Shown here: positions 1 to 8,396 of the stretch, in pieces
Numbering within the stretch: position 1 is the stretch's first letter
Layout: every line of letters begins with the position of its first letter
NCBI RefSeq assembly: GCF_000378225.1
Contig: NZ_KB905142.1
Location: 350,719 to 414,718, forward strand
Origin: Methylophilus methylotrophus DSM 46235 = ATCC 53528
Lineage (GTDB): Bacteria > Pseudomonadota > Gammaproteobacteria > Burkholderiales > Methylophilaceae
Length of the DNA stretch: 64,000 bases
Reading direction: 5' to 3'
The notes under the pieces: model-generated
What the model was told of the DNA's origin: nothing
What the model saw: the letters and a program-made list of their open reading frames with translations, nothing else
Database searches by the model: none
Translations under genes and position numbers: made by a program

Positions 1-664
1 GGAGGCGCTGATCCGCTGGCAACATCCACAACATGGCGTTGTTCCGCCTAACAAATTTATTGGCGTGGCTGAATTGACCGGCTTGATTGTGCCTATGGGT
101 GCCTGGGTGTTAAAAGTGGCCTGTCAGCAGGTTGCTGCGTGGAAAACTGGCGATTTGAGTCAAGTAAAGGTCTCAGTCAATGTATCCCCAATGCAATTGA
201 GGTCGCCAGGCTTTACTGACTATGTGTTGCAGGTATTACGTGAAACAGGGCTCTCCGCGGACCGGTTGGTGATCGAGTTGACTGAAAGTGCTTTGGTGCA
301 TTCCGATTGTAAAGGCACTGAAAGTTTGCAGGCACTCAAACAGCTTGGCGTCAAACTGGCGATTGATGATTTTGGCACCGGTTATTCATGCCTGGCTTAT
401 TTGCGAGATATACCCGGAGATTATTTAAAAGTAGACCGTTCATTTGTGAATGATGTGCCGGGCAAGGAGCGTTCTGAAGCGGTGACCAGTGCAATAGTGG
501 TGTTGGGTAAAAACCTGCATTACCAGATTGTGGCTGAGGGCGTGGAAACGCAAGCGCAGGCTGATTACCTGAAAAGCCTCGGCTGTGACCTGGTACAAGG
601 ATTTTTATATGCTCGGCCCATGGAGGAGCAGGCGCTACAAGAGTGGGTCAACAACGGGATCTAA
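1..664 (+). CDS. EAL-domain c-di-GMP phosphodiesterase, C-terminal part (5' end outside window)
   Basis: The reading frame is open from base 2, where the codons spell E-A-L-I-R-W, the substrate-binding motif of an EAL domain, so the window starts inside the gene. The remaining motifs of an active phosphodiesterase follow in order: NVSP, ELTES, DDFGTGYS, LKVDRSFV, AEGVET and QGFLYARPM near the end. This supports hydrolysis of c-di-GMP to pGpG in the cytoplasm. Anything N-terminal to the EAL domain (GGDEF, PAS, membrane segments) lies outside the window. A GTG at 65 could be called as a start, but it lies inside the domain and is not the real one. It ends 19 bases before the convergent TAXI gene. 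Confidence 0.93.
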   Translation, partial: EALIRWQHPQHGVVPPNKFIGVAELTGLIVPMGAWVLKVACQQVAAWKTGDLSQVKVSVNVSPMQLRSPGFTDYVLQVLRETGLSADRLVIELTESALVHSDCKGTESLQALKQLGVKLAIDDFGTGYSCLAYLRDIPGDYLKVDRSFVNDVPGKERSEAVTSAIVVLGKNLHYQIVAEGVETQAQADYLKSLGCDLVQGFLYARPMEEQALQEWVNNGI

Positions 665-682
665 ACCATTCCTCAGGCATGG

Positions 683-2017
683 TCAGCTGTCTATAGGCCG
701 TAATTTGTGGTGATGCAGTTTGGACCTGACCAACTCGATATGTGCACGCAGTTCGTAAGCATATTGTGAGAAAGGCACCGGTAATTTTACATTCACCACT
801 TTGGTTTCAATCTCATTGAGTTTTTCCAGGCATTGCTGTACATCGTCAGCGCTTTGAATGTCTTGTAACTGCGTATCCAGAAAGCGCAACTCGCCGTAAT
901 AACGAAACAACTTGCGTTTGACCAACCATACATACACCATGGGGATAATCTTTGTTAGCGGTATCAGCAACGCCAGCAAAGGCAAAATCACGATGAGCGT
1001 GCGGTTGACAAAGGTCGCTGCCCAGAATGGCAGGTATTTATCAATAATTGGCAGGCCGGATTTGTAAAAGTTGAGTGCCTGGGTGCTGAGCGGGAAATCA
1101 GTATCCTTGGCCGAGGGAAACTCACCTTTGCTGTTAAACATACTCGGACCGCCATGCACCTGTGAGATCACCTTCATCATCAGGTAGACCAGTGCCGGAT
1201 GCATGCTCTCCTTGACTACCAGCGTGGCAGTAGGCGCCACCAGGTGCACATCATGGGGTGGCAGGTTACGCGCCAGGTCCATCGCCCCTTCGGGTAGTAC
1301 CAGATGATGCATGAACGCAAACTTGCGTGAAAAAGCCTCGGCAGTATCCAGGCTTAATAGTTTCAGTTGCGGGTTCCCCAGGAGTTCGCGAACCAGGCTT
1401 GCATTGGCCACATCCACAAACAAAGCGGCATCCACTTTCCCCTGACGCAATGCCTCCGCGGCCTCATCACCACCAATCGCCTTGAGGGTTGCGTTTTCAG
1501 CATCAATGCCGCTTTCCGATAACAAGGTACTGACAAGGGCATGGGTACCGTCACCCACATAGCCAATCGCAATCCGTTTACCTTTCAGTGCAGACAAATG
1601 CGTGACCTCTTTTTTGCAACGGCAGAATATCCAGACTGGCTGGTAATACAAACTCCCCAGCGATAACAGCATGCCCGCACCTTCAGTATGAGCAACGCCA
1701 TCCTGGATAAAGGCGATGTCCACGTCCGAATCCGGATTTTTCAGCAGGCGCAAGTTTTCAATGTCGCCGGAAGTTTTTCGCGTCTCCAGGGTAATGCCTT
1801 CTTTTTTCAGGTAAACCCCGTAGATGGCAGCAAAAGCGTTGTAGTTGAGGTCTGCATTGCCGGTGGCAATCACAATTTTACGGGGTGGGGCAGGGTCTAT
1901 GAATTTATATGCAAAAAACAGGGCCAGGCAGATTAGCAGGACTGACGGAAGCGTCGCCTCCAGCATTTCCCTGGTGAATATAGCGGTGAACTTGTTATTG
2001 CGCGGATCAAATTTCAT
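683..2017 (-). CDS. TAXI-family (TRAP-type) solute-binding protein, membrane anchored
   Basis: A 444-residue protein of the TAXI/NMT1 periplasmic binding-protein type: the segment KIVIATGNADLNYN opens the domain, and GKRIAIGYVGDGTHAL and QGKVDAALFVD are typical binding-fold motifs. It is not a simple secreted protein. A hydrophobic segment at about residues 20-40 anchors the N terminus, and a second one at about 335-365 is followed by an 80-residue charged tail that would be cytoplasmic. No TRAP membrane subunits (DctQ/DctM) are adjacent. It may therefore be an orphan sensor-like or binding protein. The ligand is unknown. Confidence 0.8.
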   Translation of the reverse strand: MKFDPRNNKFTAIFTREMLEATLPSVLLICLALFFAYKFIDPAPPRKIVIATGNADLNYNAFAAIYGVYLKKEGITLETRKTSGDIENLRLLKNPDSDVDIAFIQDGVAHTEGAGMLLSLGSLYYQPVWIFCRCKKEVTHLSALKGKRIAIGYVGDGTHALVSTLLSESGIDAENATLKAIGGDEAAEALRQGKVDAALFVDVANASLVRELLGNPQLKLLSLDTAEAFSRKFAFMHHLVLPEGAMDLARNLPPHDVHLVAPTATLVVKESMHPALVYLMMKVISQVHGGPSMFNSKGEFPSAKDTDFPLSTQALNFYKSGLPIIDKYLPFWAATFVNRTLIVILPLLALLIPLTKIIPMVYVWLVKRKLFRYYGELRFLDTQLQDIQSADDVQQCLEKLNEIETKVVNVKLPVPFSQYAYELRAHIELVRSKLHHHKLRPIDS

Positions 2018-2219
2018 CGGTCTGCTTTATCGCTTGTCTGTGCCTGAGTCAGGGATTTTACAGGGGTTAGACCGGATGCCACAACAGCTGGTTTTAACCG
2101 CAGGAAAAGACAGTGTATTCTGGGTTTAGCGCTGCATTGAGAGAAGCCGCCGAATTCTAAAGGCATGATGCACAGCGAATCATTGATGAGCATGCCCAAA
2201 GAAAATAACCCTTATTATG

Positions 2220-2310
2220 CTCTTTAATTATAAATATATTATATTTTATTCTTTTTAAAAATATAAAATTCCCCCTATAGTTTCTCCCTATTGAGTTAAG
2301 GGAGTTTGCT
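2220..2310 (+). promoter_or_regulatory. AT-rich sulfate-operon promoter region, possible CysB target
   Basis: The stretch before sbp is almost purely A/T from about 2226 to 2270 (TTATATTTTATTCTTTTT followed by a run of A) and carries a good ribosome site (AAGGGAG) just before ATG 2311. A similar run with TTTATTCTTTAATTC occurs before cysT (4206-4260). AT-rich TTATTC-type sites are typical of the LysR regulator CysB in sulfate-assimilation operons. The CysB assignment is inference from gene function and composition. Confidence 0.4.
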
Positions 2311-3291
2311 ATGTCTTATTTTTTTCGTCACTTATTGGTCTGGGCTGCGCTGGCACCAATACCACTGCAAGCCGCCGAATTATTGAATGCTTCATATGAT
2401 GTGACGCGAGAGTTCTATAAAGATTTTAACCCGGCTTTTGTGCAGTACTGGAAAGAGAAAACTGGGGAAACGGTGACCATTAACCAGTCGCATGGTGGCT
2501 CGACCAAGCAGGCGCGTTCGGTGGTGGATGGCCTGCCTGCGGATGTTATTACCATGAACCGCAGTGCAGACATTGATATCCTGGCGCAAAAAGGCAAATT
2601 GATTCCGGCTAACTGGCAAACCCGCTTGCCGAATAACAGTGTGCCAAGTGCATCACCAACCGTATTTCTGGTGCGTAAAGGTAACCCTAAACAAGTCAAA
2701 GACTGGGATGACCTGATCCGTCCAGGCGTGACTTCTGTCATTCCTAATCCCAAGACTTCTGGTAACGGTAAATACAGTTACCTGGCGGCATGGGGCTACA
2801 TCACGCACAAAGGCGGCGACGACACCAAAGCGCGCCAGTTTGTGACTGAGTTGTTCAAGCATGTGCCTGTACTGGATACTGGTGGACGTGGTGCAACGAC
2901 CACCTTTGCTCAACGGGAGATTGGCGATGTGCTGGTCACCTTTGAGAATGAAGTCTACTTGCTGCAAAAGGAACTGGGTGAAGATAAATATGAGGTGGTG
3001 TATCCCTCAGTCACCGTGTTGGCTGAGAACCCGATCGCGCTGGTGGACAAAGTCGTTGATAAAAAAGGCACACGCAAAGTGGCACAAGCTTACCTGGAGT
3101 TCCATTTTTCACCACAAGGCCAGGCAATTGCCGCCAAACATTATTTACGCCCGCAAGTGACTGAAGTCGCGCAACCCACTTTCAAAAAACTCAATACATT
3201 TACAGTCAAACAAGCATTTGGCAGCTGGAATGAAGCTGAAAATACGCATTTTAGCGATGGCGGCATTTTCGACCAGATTTATCAGAAATAG
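2311..3291 (+). CDS. sbp: Sulfate/thiosulfate ABC transporter periplasmic binding protein
   Basis: 326 residues with a cleavable signal peptide ending near PLQAAE. The mature protein begins ELLNASYDVTREFY, the hallmark of Sbp/CysP, and continues with QSHGGSTKQARSV, ADVITMN and the PKTSGNGKYSYLAAWGY anion-binding motif. It captures sulfate (or thiosulfate) in the periplasm for CysT/CysW/CysA, encoded downstream. Only one binding protein is present, so sulfate versus thiosulfate preference cannot be set from sequence. It is preceded by an AT-rich promoter and followed 26 bases later by an EAL gene, an unusual interruption of this operon. Confidence 0.96.
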   Translation: MSYFFRHLLVWAALAPIPLQAAELLNASYDVTREFYKDFNPAFVQYWKEKTGETVTINQSHGGSTKQARSVVDGLPADVITMNRSADIDILAQKGKLIPANWQTRLPNNSVPSASPTVFLVRKGNPKQVKDWDDLIRPGVTSVIPNPKTSGNGKYSYLAAWGYITHKGGDDTKARQFVTELFKHVPVLDTGGRGATTTFAQREIGDVLVTFENEVYLLQKELGEDKYEVVYPSVTVLAENPIALVDKVVDKKGTRKVAQAYLEFHFSPQGQAIAAKHYLRPQVTEVAQPTFKKLNTFTVKQAFGSWNEAENTHFSDGGIFDQIYQK

Positions 3292-3317
3292 CAGTTGTAT
3301 CGCAGGAAGGAATCACC

Positions 3318-4205
3318 ATGACACAACGTCAACCTAATCAGGAGCCTGAACACGTCATACAGCTACGTGCAGAATTAAAGCAGGCATTGTCGCTGGACCT
3401 GGAAGAACTGGGGTTGCTGGAAGCCAGTTCGGGCGAGTATGAGAGCACCTTTATCGGTGTACATCTTAAAACTGCTTTTCAGCCGATTTATGATGCCAAG
3501 CAAGGGGATATTTACGGTTACGAAGCCCTGATACGTCCGTCTTTGTTTGGCACGCTGGGCAGCACGCCAGAGTTTGCATTCACCTATGCCGAGCAATCCG
3601 GCAAGCTGGTGCAGTTTGACCGCGTATGCCGCTCGCAGCATGTGCTTAACTTCAGGGCTATTCATCAGGAAAACGGCTTGCTGTTTTTAAACGTGCATCC
3701 CAAGTTGTTGCTGGAAGTCAGTGCACACGGCAAGGTGTTTGAGCAAATTTTGCATAAATATTCTGTGCCTACGCATCGTGTCGTGCTTGAGATCAATGAG
3801 TCCTTGATCGAGCAGGACAAACATCTGATTTCAGCCATCGAGAACTACCGTGCGCTGGGCTACCGGATTGCGTTTGACCATGTGGGTGGGCACCAGAGCA
3901 AGCTGTACCGATTGTGGAGTGCACATCATGACTACATCAAGTTTGACGTCTCCGTGATTCATCAGGCGGCACAACAGCCTGCCCTAGCCAAAGCCTTGAA
4001 AGGATTGGTCGCGGCAGTGCAGGATTTGGGTAGTACCCCAGTGATATTGGGAATTGAAACACAGCAGCAACTGGATATTGCGATTGCAGCTGGCGCGACC
4101 GTGTTGCAGGGTAACCTGCTGGCAGCGCCGGTGGTGGCCAAAGTGATTAATGACCAGTATCAGCACCGTTCACCCAAGGTTGCGTGCGTTATCCATTCTT
4201 TATAA
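3318..4205 (+). CDS. Degenerate EAL-domain protein inside the sulfate uptake operon
   Basis: 295 residues consisting of about 45 N-terminal residues and one EAL domain. The YEALIRP, LNVHP and EINES motifs are kept, but the metal-binding DDFG motif reads FDHVGG (second Asp to His) and the AEGVET motif reads ILGIET, losing the first Glu. These residues hold the catalytic metals in active EAL enzymes, so the protein is probably a c-di-GMP binder or an allosteric partner rather than a phosphodiesterase. It has its own ribosome site (AGGAAGG before 3318) and lies between sbp and cysT, suggesting co-expression with sulfate transport. Whether it binds c-di-GMP is unknown. Confidence 0.87.
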   Translation: MTQRQPNQEPEHVIQLRAELKQALSLDLEELGLLEASSGEYESTFIGVHLKTAFQPIYDAKQGDIYGYEALIRPSLFGTLGSTPEFAFTYAEQSGKLVQFDRVCRSQHVLNFRAIHQENGLLFLNVHPKLLLEVSAHGKVFEQILHKYSVPTHRVVLEINESLIEQDKHLISAIENYRALGYRIAFDHVGGHQSKLYRLWSAHHDYIKFDVSVIHQAAQQPALAKALKGLVAAVQDLGSTPVILGIETQQQLDIAIAAGATVLQGNLLAAPVVAKVINDQYQHRSPKVACVIHSL

Positions 4206-4295
4206 CTTTATATTATAAATTAATGATTATTTATTCTTTAATTCTTTTAAAGAGTCCAGCTATATTAGCGCCTGTCTAACTGGTCACCATACATC

Positions 4296-5129
4296 ATGGC
4301 ATCACATAAAAAGAAACATTTACTCCCCGGCTTTGGCTTGTCGCTCGGCTACACGCTGGTCTATCTAAGCCTCATCGTCCTTATCCCTTTAGCGGCTGTT
4401 TTTATACGCACCACCGAGCTCAGTCTGCATGAGTTTTGGGCAGTTGTGACTACGCCGCGTGTGGTCGCCACGTATAAATTGACCTTTGGCGCTTCACTAC
4501 TCGCGGCGTTGATTAACCTGATATTTGGCCTGCTCACGGCCTGGGTGTTGGTGCGCTACCAGTTTTTTGGCAAAAAAGTGCTGGATGCCCTAGTTGATTT
4601 GCCGTTTGCCTTGCCGACCGCGGTGGCCGGTATTGCGCTGACGGCGATCTATGCACCCAATGGTTGGTTAGGACAGTGGTTGGAGCCACATGGTATTAAA
4701 GTCGCTTTTACACCGCTCGGTGTGGTGGTGGCGTTAACTTTTATTAGCCTGCCATTTGTAGTGCGTACGGTACAACCGGTGCTCGAAGACTTCAGTGCAG
4801 AGGCCGAAGAAGCCGCCGCTAGCCTGGGTGCCAATCGCTGGCAAACTTTTTACAAGATTATCCTGCCAGCCATCTGGCCAGCATTACTCACCGGTTTTTC
4901 TCTGGCGTTTGCACGCGCGGTGGGTGAGTATGGCTCGGTGATTTTTATTGCGGGCAATATGCCTATGATCTCCGAGATCACTCCGCTGATGATTATTACC
5001 AAGCTCGAGCAATACGATTACGCCGGGGCAACAGCGATTGCGGTGGTGATGCTGGTGATTTCTTTTGTCTTGCTCTTGCTGATTAACTTATTGCAGTGGT
5101 GGAGTAATCACCGCCATGGTAATAAATAA
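4296..5129 (+). CDS. cysT: Sulfate ABC transporter permease CysT
   Basis: 277 residues, about six hydrophobic membrane segments, with the DLPFALPTAVAGI signature and the cytoplasmic EAA loop EEAAASLGANRWQTF that docks onto the ATPase. It forms the inner-membrane channel with CysW. The 90 bases upstream are AT-rich and could carry a second promoter, which would let cysTWA be expressed apart from sbp and the EAL gene. Length matches the family (E. coli CysU/T is 277). Confidence 0.96.
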   Translation: MASHKKKHLLPGFGLSLGYTLVYLSLIVLIPLAAVFIRTTELSLHEFWAVVTTPRVVATYKLTFGASLLAALINLIFGLLTAWVLVRYQFFGKKVLDALVDLPFALPTAVAGIALTAIYAPNGWLGQWLEPHGIKVAFTPLGVVVALTFISLPFVVRTVQPVLEDFSAEAEEAAASLGANRWQTFYKIILPAIWPALLTGFSLAFARAVGEYGSVIFIAGNMPMISEITPLMIITKLEQYDYAGATAIAVVMLVISFVLLLLINLLQWWSNHRHGNK

Positions 5130-5188
5130 TTAATTGCGCGGGTGAATCCCTATCCCGCGCGCTCGATATTTAATTGAATAGAACATTT

Positions 5189-6079
5189 ATGCATACCACA
5201 CAATTCCAACAATACCAGGGCAAGGTTGCTTCCAAGCGTGCCACCTCTGAGCCGACATGGGTGCGCTGGAGCCTGATTGGACTGACCCTTGCATTCCTCG
5301 GGCTGTTTTTGCTGGTGCCACTGGCCGCCGTATTTGCTGAAGCCTTGCGCAAAGGGTGGGGCGTTTACCTGGCTGCGATTACTGAAGCAGATGCTTTATC
5401 CGCCATGAAGCTGACCTTGATTGCCTCACTGATTTCGGTGCCACTGAACTTGGTGTTTGGTGTGGCCGCAGCCTGGGCAATTACCAAGTTTGACTTTAAA
5501 GGTAAAAGTTTCCTGATCACCTTGATTGACCTGCCGTTTGCCGTCTCGCCTGTGATTGCCGGTTTGATCTTTGTGCTTATTTTTGGCCTGCAAGGCTGGT
5601 TTGGTGAGTGGCTCATCGACCATGACCTGAAAGTGATATTTGCAATACCTGGCATTGTGTTGGCGACCATTTTTGTGACATTCCCGTTTGTCGCGCGCGA
5701 GCTGATTCCACTTATGCAGGCACAAGGCAAGGAAGAGGAAGAGGCAGCACTGGTGTTAGGTGCATCGGGTTGGAAAATGTTGTGGCATGTGACTTTGCCG
5801 AATGTGAAATGGGGCCTGATTTACGGCGTGATCCTTACCAATGCGCGCGCCATGGGCGAGTTTGGTGCGGTGTCTGTGGTGTCTGGCCATATCCGCGGCC
5901 TCACCAACACCATGCCTTTGCATGTTGAGATTTTGTATAACGAATATAACTACGCGGCGGCGTTTGCTGTGGCTTCATTGCTCACGCTGCTGGCCCTGGT
6001 AACCCTGGTTTTGAAAACCTATGTCGAATGGCAGGCATCCCGCGATGCAGCCGCTATTGAAAAGGAAGTGACGGCTTAA
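5189..6079 (+). CDS. cysW: Sulfate ABC transporter permease CysW
   Basis: Second channel subunit of the sulfate importer, 296 residues from the ATG at 5189; an in-frame TTG at 5174 is less likely. Motifs include [15 protein letters not shown] and the EAA loop [16 protein letters not shown], with about six membrane segments. It pairs with CysT in the inner membrane. The stop at 6077-6079 is followed one base later by the cysA ATG, so translation of the two is probably coupled. Confidence 0.95.
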   Translation: MHTTQFQQYQGKVASKRATSEPTWVRWSLIGLTLAFLGLFLLVPLAAVFAEALRKGWGVYLAAITEADALSAMKLTLIASLISVPLNLVFGVAAAWAITKFDFKGKSFLITLIDLPFAVSPVIAGLIFVLIFGLQGWFGEWLIDHDLKVIFAIPGIVLATIFVTFPFVARELIPLMQAQGKEEEEAALVLGASGWKMLWHVTLPNVKWGLIYGVILTNARAMGEFGAVSVVSGHIRGLTNTMPLHVEILYNEYNYAAAFAVASLLTLLALVTLVLKTYVEWQASRDAAAIEKEVTA

Positions 6080-6080
6080 G

Positions 6081-7058
6081 ATGAGCATTACCATACAACA
6101 GATCAATAAAGGCTTTGGCCAGTTTAGCGCCTTGCGTGATATCAATTTGCAAGTGCCATCTGGTGAGCTAGTCGCGTTATTGGGCCCGTCCGGTTGCGGT
6201 AAAACCACCTTGTTGCGCATTATCGCCGGTCTTGAGACCCCGGACAGTGGACAGATACTGTTTGATGGCGTAGACACTACCCATGCTGATGTGCGCGAGC
6301 GCCAGGTCGGCTTTGTGTTCCAGCATTATGCGCTGTTCCGCCATATGACCGTGTTCGAAAACGTCGCATTCGGCCTGCGCGTGCGCCCCAAAGAAACGCG
6401 CCCGTCAAATGCCGAGATCAAGAAACGCGTGCACGACTTACTTAAACTGGTACAGCTCGACTGGTTGGCAGACCGTTACCCACCACAACTATCAGGTGGC
6501 CAGCGTCAACGGATTGCCTTGGCGCGTGCCTTGGCCGTAGAACCAAAAGTGCTGTTGCTGGACGAGCCATTTGGCGCGCTCGATGCGAAAGTCCGCAAAG
6601 ACCTGCGCCGCTGGCTGCGCCGCCTGCACGACGAACTGCACGTGACCAGTGTATTTGTGACGCATGACCAGGAAGAAGCGCTCGAAGTCGCTGATACTAT
6701 TGTCGTCATGAACCATGGCCAGGTAGAGCAGGTGGGCTCACCACAAGCTGTTTACGATAACCCAGCCACACCGTTTGTATATGAGTTTTTGGGTAATGTG
6801 AACGCCTTTGAAACGCCGCAAGGCAAAGGCTTTGTGCGTCCCTATGAAATTTCAGTTAGCCGAGAGGCGGACGCGCAAAGTATTGCCGGATCGCTCACCT
6901 ATGTGCATTCCGTGGGCTCACTGGTGCGTTTGGAAATCAAGCGTGCAGACAACGAGCAATATGTGGATGTGGAACTGGGGAGAGAGCAGTTTAACCAGTT
7001 GAGTTTTAAGCAGGGGGAGACGGTTTACCTGAAGCCGACACAGCTGCGAGTGTTCTAG
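6081..7058 (+). CDS. cysA: Sulfate/thiosulfate import ATP-binding protein CysA
   Basis: 325 residues. It carries Walker [11 protein letters not shown]-loop QHYALF, ABC signature [16 protein letters not shown], Walker [13 protein letters not shown] and the H-loop VTHDQEEA, followed by a C-terminal TOBE-like regulatory region of about 85 residues. It powers sulfate import through CysT/CysW at the cytoplasmic face of the inner membrane. It is the last gene of the sbp-EAL-cysTWA run. No clear rho-independent terminator follows it; a palindromic repeat starts 23 bases after the stop. Confidence 0.97.
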   Translation: MSITIQQINKGFGQFSALRDINLQVPSGELVALLGPSGCGKTTLLRIIAGLETPDSGQILFDGVDTTHADVRERQVGFVFQHYALFRHMTVFENVAFGLRVRPKETRPSNAEIKKRVHDLLKLVQLDWLADRYPPQLSGGQRQRIALARALAVEPKVLLLDEPFGALDAKVRKDLRRWLRRLHDELHVTSVFVTHDQEEALEVADTIVVMNHGQVEQVGSPQAVYDNPATPFVYEFLGNVNAFETPQGKGFVRPYEISVSREADAQSIAGSLTYVHSVGSLVRLEIKRADNEQYVDVELGREQFNQLSFKQGETVYLKPTQLRVF

Positions 7059-7080
7059 CCTAGAGCGTATGGGTTTATGA

Positions 7081-7108
7081 GTAGGGTGGGCAACTCGTTG
7101 CCCACGCG
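7081..7108 (+). repeat. 28-bp palindromic repeat, copy 1
   Basis: Contains the perfect inverted repeat GTGGGCAAC-TC-GTTGCCCAC (7086-7105) inside a 28-bp unit that begins GTAGGG and ends CACGCG. Near-identical copies lie at 8349-8376 (opposite strand, about 4 mismatches) and 9788-9815 (same strand, about 5 mismatches). It is REP-like. Together the three copies bracket the KRPY cassette and the HEPN-like gene. Confidence 0.7.
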
Positions 7109-7265
7109 TCGCAATATAAAACAATATTAAGCTGTCATTAAATTCACCATCCACGAAATCAAAATGACGCCCCAGTTTTCATCAAAAATCCCTGCTTTCA
7201 AGTCGCGATTAAAAGTGGGGGAAGGTTCGTATGGGGCAATTGTTGAATCACAGGCAGTAGAAGGA

Positions 7266-7298
7266 ATAAAAAAACCCGCCCAAAAAAACAGGCGGGTA
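7266..7298 (-). terminator. Rho-independent terminator of the KRPY cassette 1
   Basis: Read on the minus strand, the stem ACCCGCC / GGCGGGT (7291-7297 with 7274-7280) encloses a 10-base T-rich loop and is followed by a run of seven Ts. It sits 38 bases after the stop of the minus-strand gene ending at 7336. Confidence 0.85.
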
Positions 7299-7335
7299 AC
7301 ACAGAGAGATTTAAAATCGTTTGGTAAATCAGGCG

Positions 7336-7632
7336 TTAGTCAGGGTTATGCGGTGCAAGATATGGCCGTTTACCCATAAAATTCATTTGATGTTGGTTAT
7401 GCTTAATCAATTTCTTTTCAGCTTGTTCTGGGTCTTCAGCTACTAAACCAGTGCCTTCCCAAGCTTCATCCGCACCTTTAGTCTTCACATCAGGGGCTTT
7501 GTTGTAAGGTCGCTGACCGAAATGATGATTGTTATTCACCCGACGCACACGTTGTTCGTTATCCGCTAGGTCCGCTGCATTTCCTTGTGCCACAAAGCCA
7601 AAGGCCAATATGGCTAATAATAGTTTTTTCAT
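7336..7632 (-). CDS. Small secreted KRPY-family protein, B type (cassette 1)
   Basis: 98 residues, start set by AGGAG six bases before ATG 7632. A signal peptide (MKKLLLAILAFGFVAQGNA) is followed by a short polar mature region with the repeated family motifs: HHFGQRPY, then W-E-G-T, then FMGKRPYLAP near the C terminus. Clear paralog of the protein at 19035-19322, with which it shares the order and spacing of all three motifs. It lies 71 bases behind the A-type gene on the same strand and before a strong terminator, so the two form an operon. I do not recognise a named family, and the function is unknown. Histidines preceding the first motif could bind metal (speculation). Confidence 0.85.
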   Translation of the reverse strand: MKKLLLAILAFGFVAQGNAADLADNEQRVRRVNNNHHFGQRPYNKAPDVKTKGADEAWEGTGLVAEDPEQAEKKLIKHNQHQMNFMGKRPYLAPHNPD

Positions 7633-7703
7633 TTGTAATCTCCTAAATTTGTCCTAAAGCAATTGGGGCGCTTCACTTGTTCGAGTGGACCCTATGTCCC
7701 ATA

Positions 7704-7970
7704 TTAAAAAGCGCGTTTACCAAGCATGTGCAGTTTTTGCACTTCATGAACATTCGCACGTCCGGTGTTACCATCTACCACCAGTGTTGCGCCTACCCAG
7801 GGTTGCTCACCGTCAGCTTTGGCAACCACTGGTTGAGCATATGGACGCTTGCTCAAAAAGTGTTGAACAGTTTGTACTTTTTCAATCCCACCATTTTGTT
7901 CAACCGCCACTACTGGGGCAGCAACAATAAAACCACCTACTAAAGCAATTGCAGAAATAACGTTACGCAT
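7704..7970 (-). CDS. Small secreted KRPY-family protein, A type (cassette 1)
   Basis: 88 residues with ribosome site AGGAG before ATG 7970. A hydrophobic N-terminal signal ending near PVVAVEQ leads into a mature region with FLSKRPYAQPVVAK, then QPWVGATLVVD, and ends exactly at MLGKRAF. It is a close paralog of the protein at 18696-18953, where the corresponding motifs are FLGKRPYQQPVVAK and QAWVGATLRVD, ending LGKRAY. First gene of the two-gene cassette, under the conserved promoter at 8027-8108. Function unknown. No peptide-modifying enzyme or transporter is adjacent, so export is presumably by Sec. Confidence 0.85.
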   Translation of the reverse strand: MRNVISAIALVGGFIVAAPVVAVEQNGGIEKVQTVQHFLSKRPYAQPVVAKADGEQPWVGATLVVDGNTGRANVHEVQKLHMLGKRAF

Positions 7971-8026
7971 GTTTGTTCTCCTATCTGTTAGTCAATGTGA
8001 TGGCAATCTGTTAAAACTTTGCTCAA

Positions 8027-8108
8027 TCACGATGGTTTGTATTATGCGCGGACTTTTTCCATAAATCGTCTATAGATATAGGTAGGTTGGTATATACCAA
8101 ACGGCATA
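8027..8108 (-). promoter_or_regulatory. Conserved KRPY-cassette promoter, copy 1
   Basis: Reading toward the A-type gene, a 34-bp box (8108 down to 8075, from TATGCCGTTT to CTACCTATATC) matches the copy at 18555-18588 at 30 of 34 positions. A -10-like CATAAT (8046-8041) follows, then the 13-bp block CAAACCATCGTGA (8039-8027), which is identical in the other copy. The box-to-block spacing is 35 bases here and 36 there. The box contains the palindrome GGTATATACC. There is no evident -35, as expected for an activator-dependent promoter. Confidence 0.75.
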
Positions 8109-8396
8109 CTTGGATTGCTTTAAGGATAAGAAAAATCAGGGCTGAGATGAGCTATTTTTAAGTCTCAACGAGGATTCGATGATCACAATAACGGTGTAGC
8201 AATAGGGTAGGTACCCGCAGCGCAAAACGCACAACGTCATCACATAAAAACCGTTGCTTACGGTAAGTGACTACCGTAAAAGGTAACTTGCTTTAGGAGG
8301 GTTGGCGCGGCGGTGATGCAATATTGAATCAAATTGCGAGGGATTTAACGCGTGGGCAATAAGTTGTCCACGCTACTTGGCTATGAATCCCTTAAA
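8109..8396. other. Non-coding spacer between KRPY promoter 1 and the HEPN-like gene
   Basis: Together with the promoter, this makes over 420 bases without a gene. It holds a perfect inverted repeat TTACGGTA-AGTGAC-TACCGTAA at 8258-8279, a GGGTAGGTACCC palindrome-like stretch near 8203-8216, and repeat copy 2 at 8349-8376. No open frame with a ribosome site was seen. Confidence 0.5.
8349..8376 (-). repeat. 28-bp palindromic repeat, copy 2 (inverted)
   Basis: Read on the minus strand it begins GTAGCGTGG and ends CCCACGCG. It forms a 10-bp stem GCGTGGGCAA / TTGTCCACGC with one G-U pair. It is an inverted copy of 7081-7108, and the two enclose KRPY cassette 1. Confidence 0.65.

Noticed and set aside
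7336..7970. KRPY proteins as PqqA-like or RiPP precursor peptides
   Set aside because: They carry Sec-type signal peptides rather than leader peptides, and no radical SAM, cyclodehydratase, LanM-like or dedicated ABC transporter gene is near either cassette.
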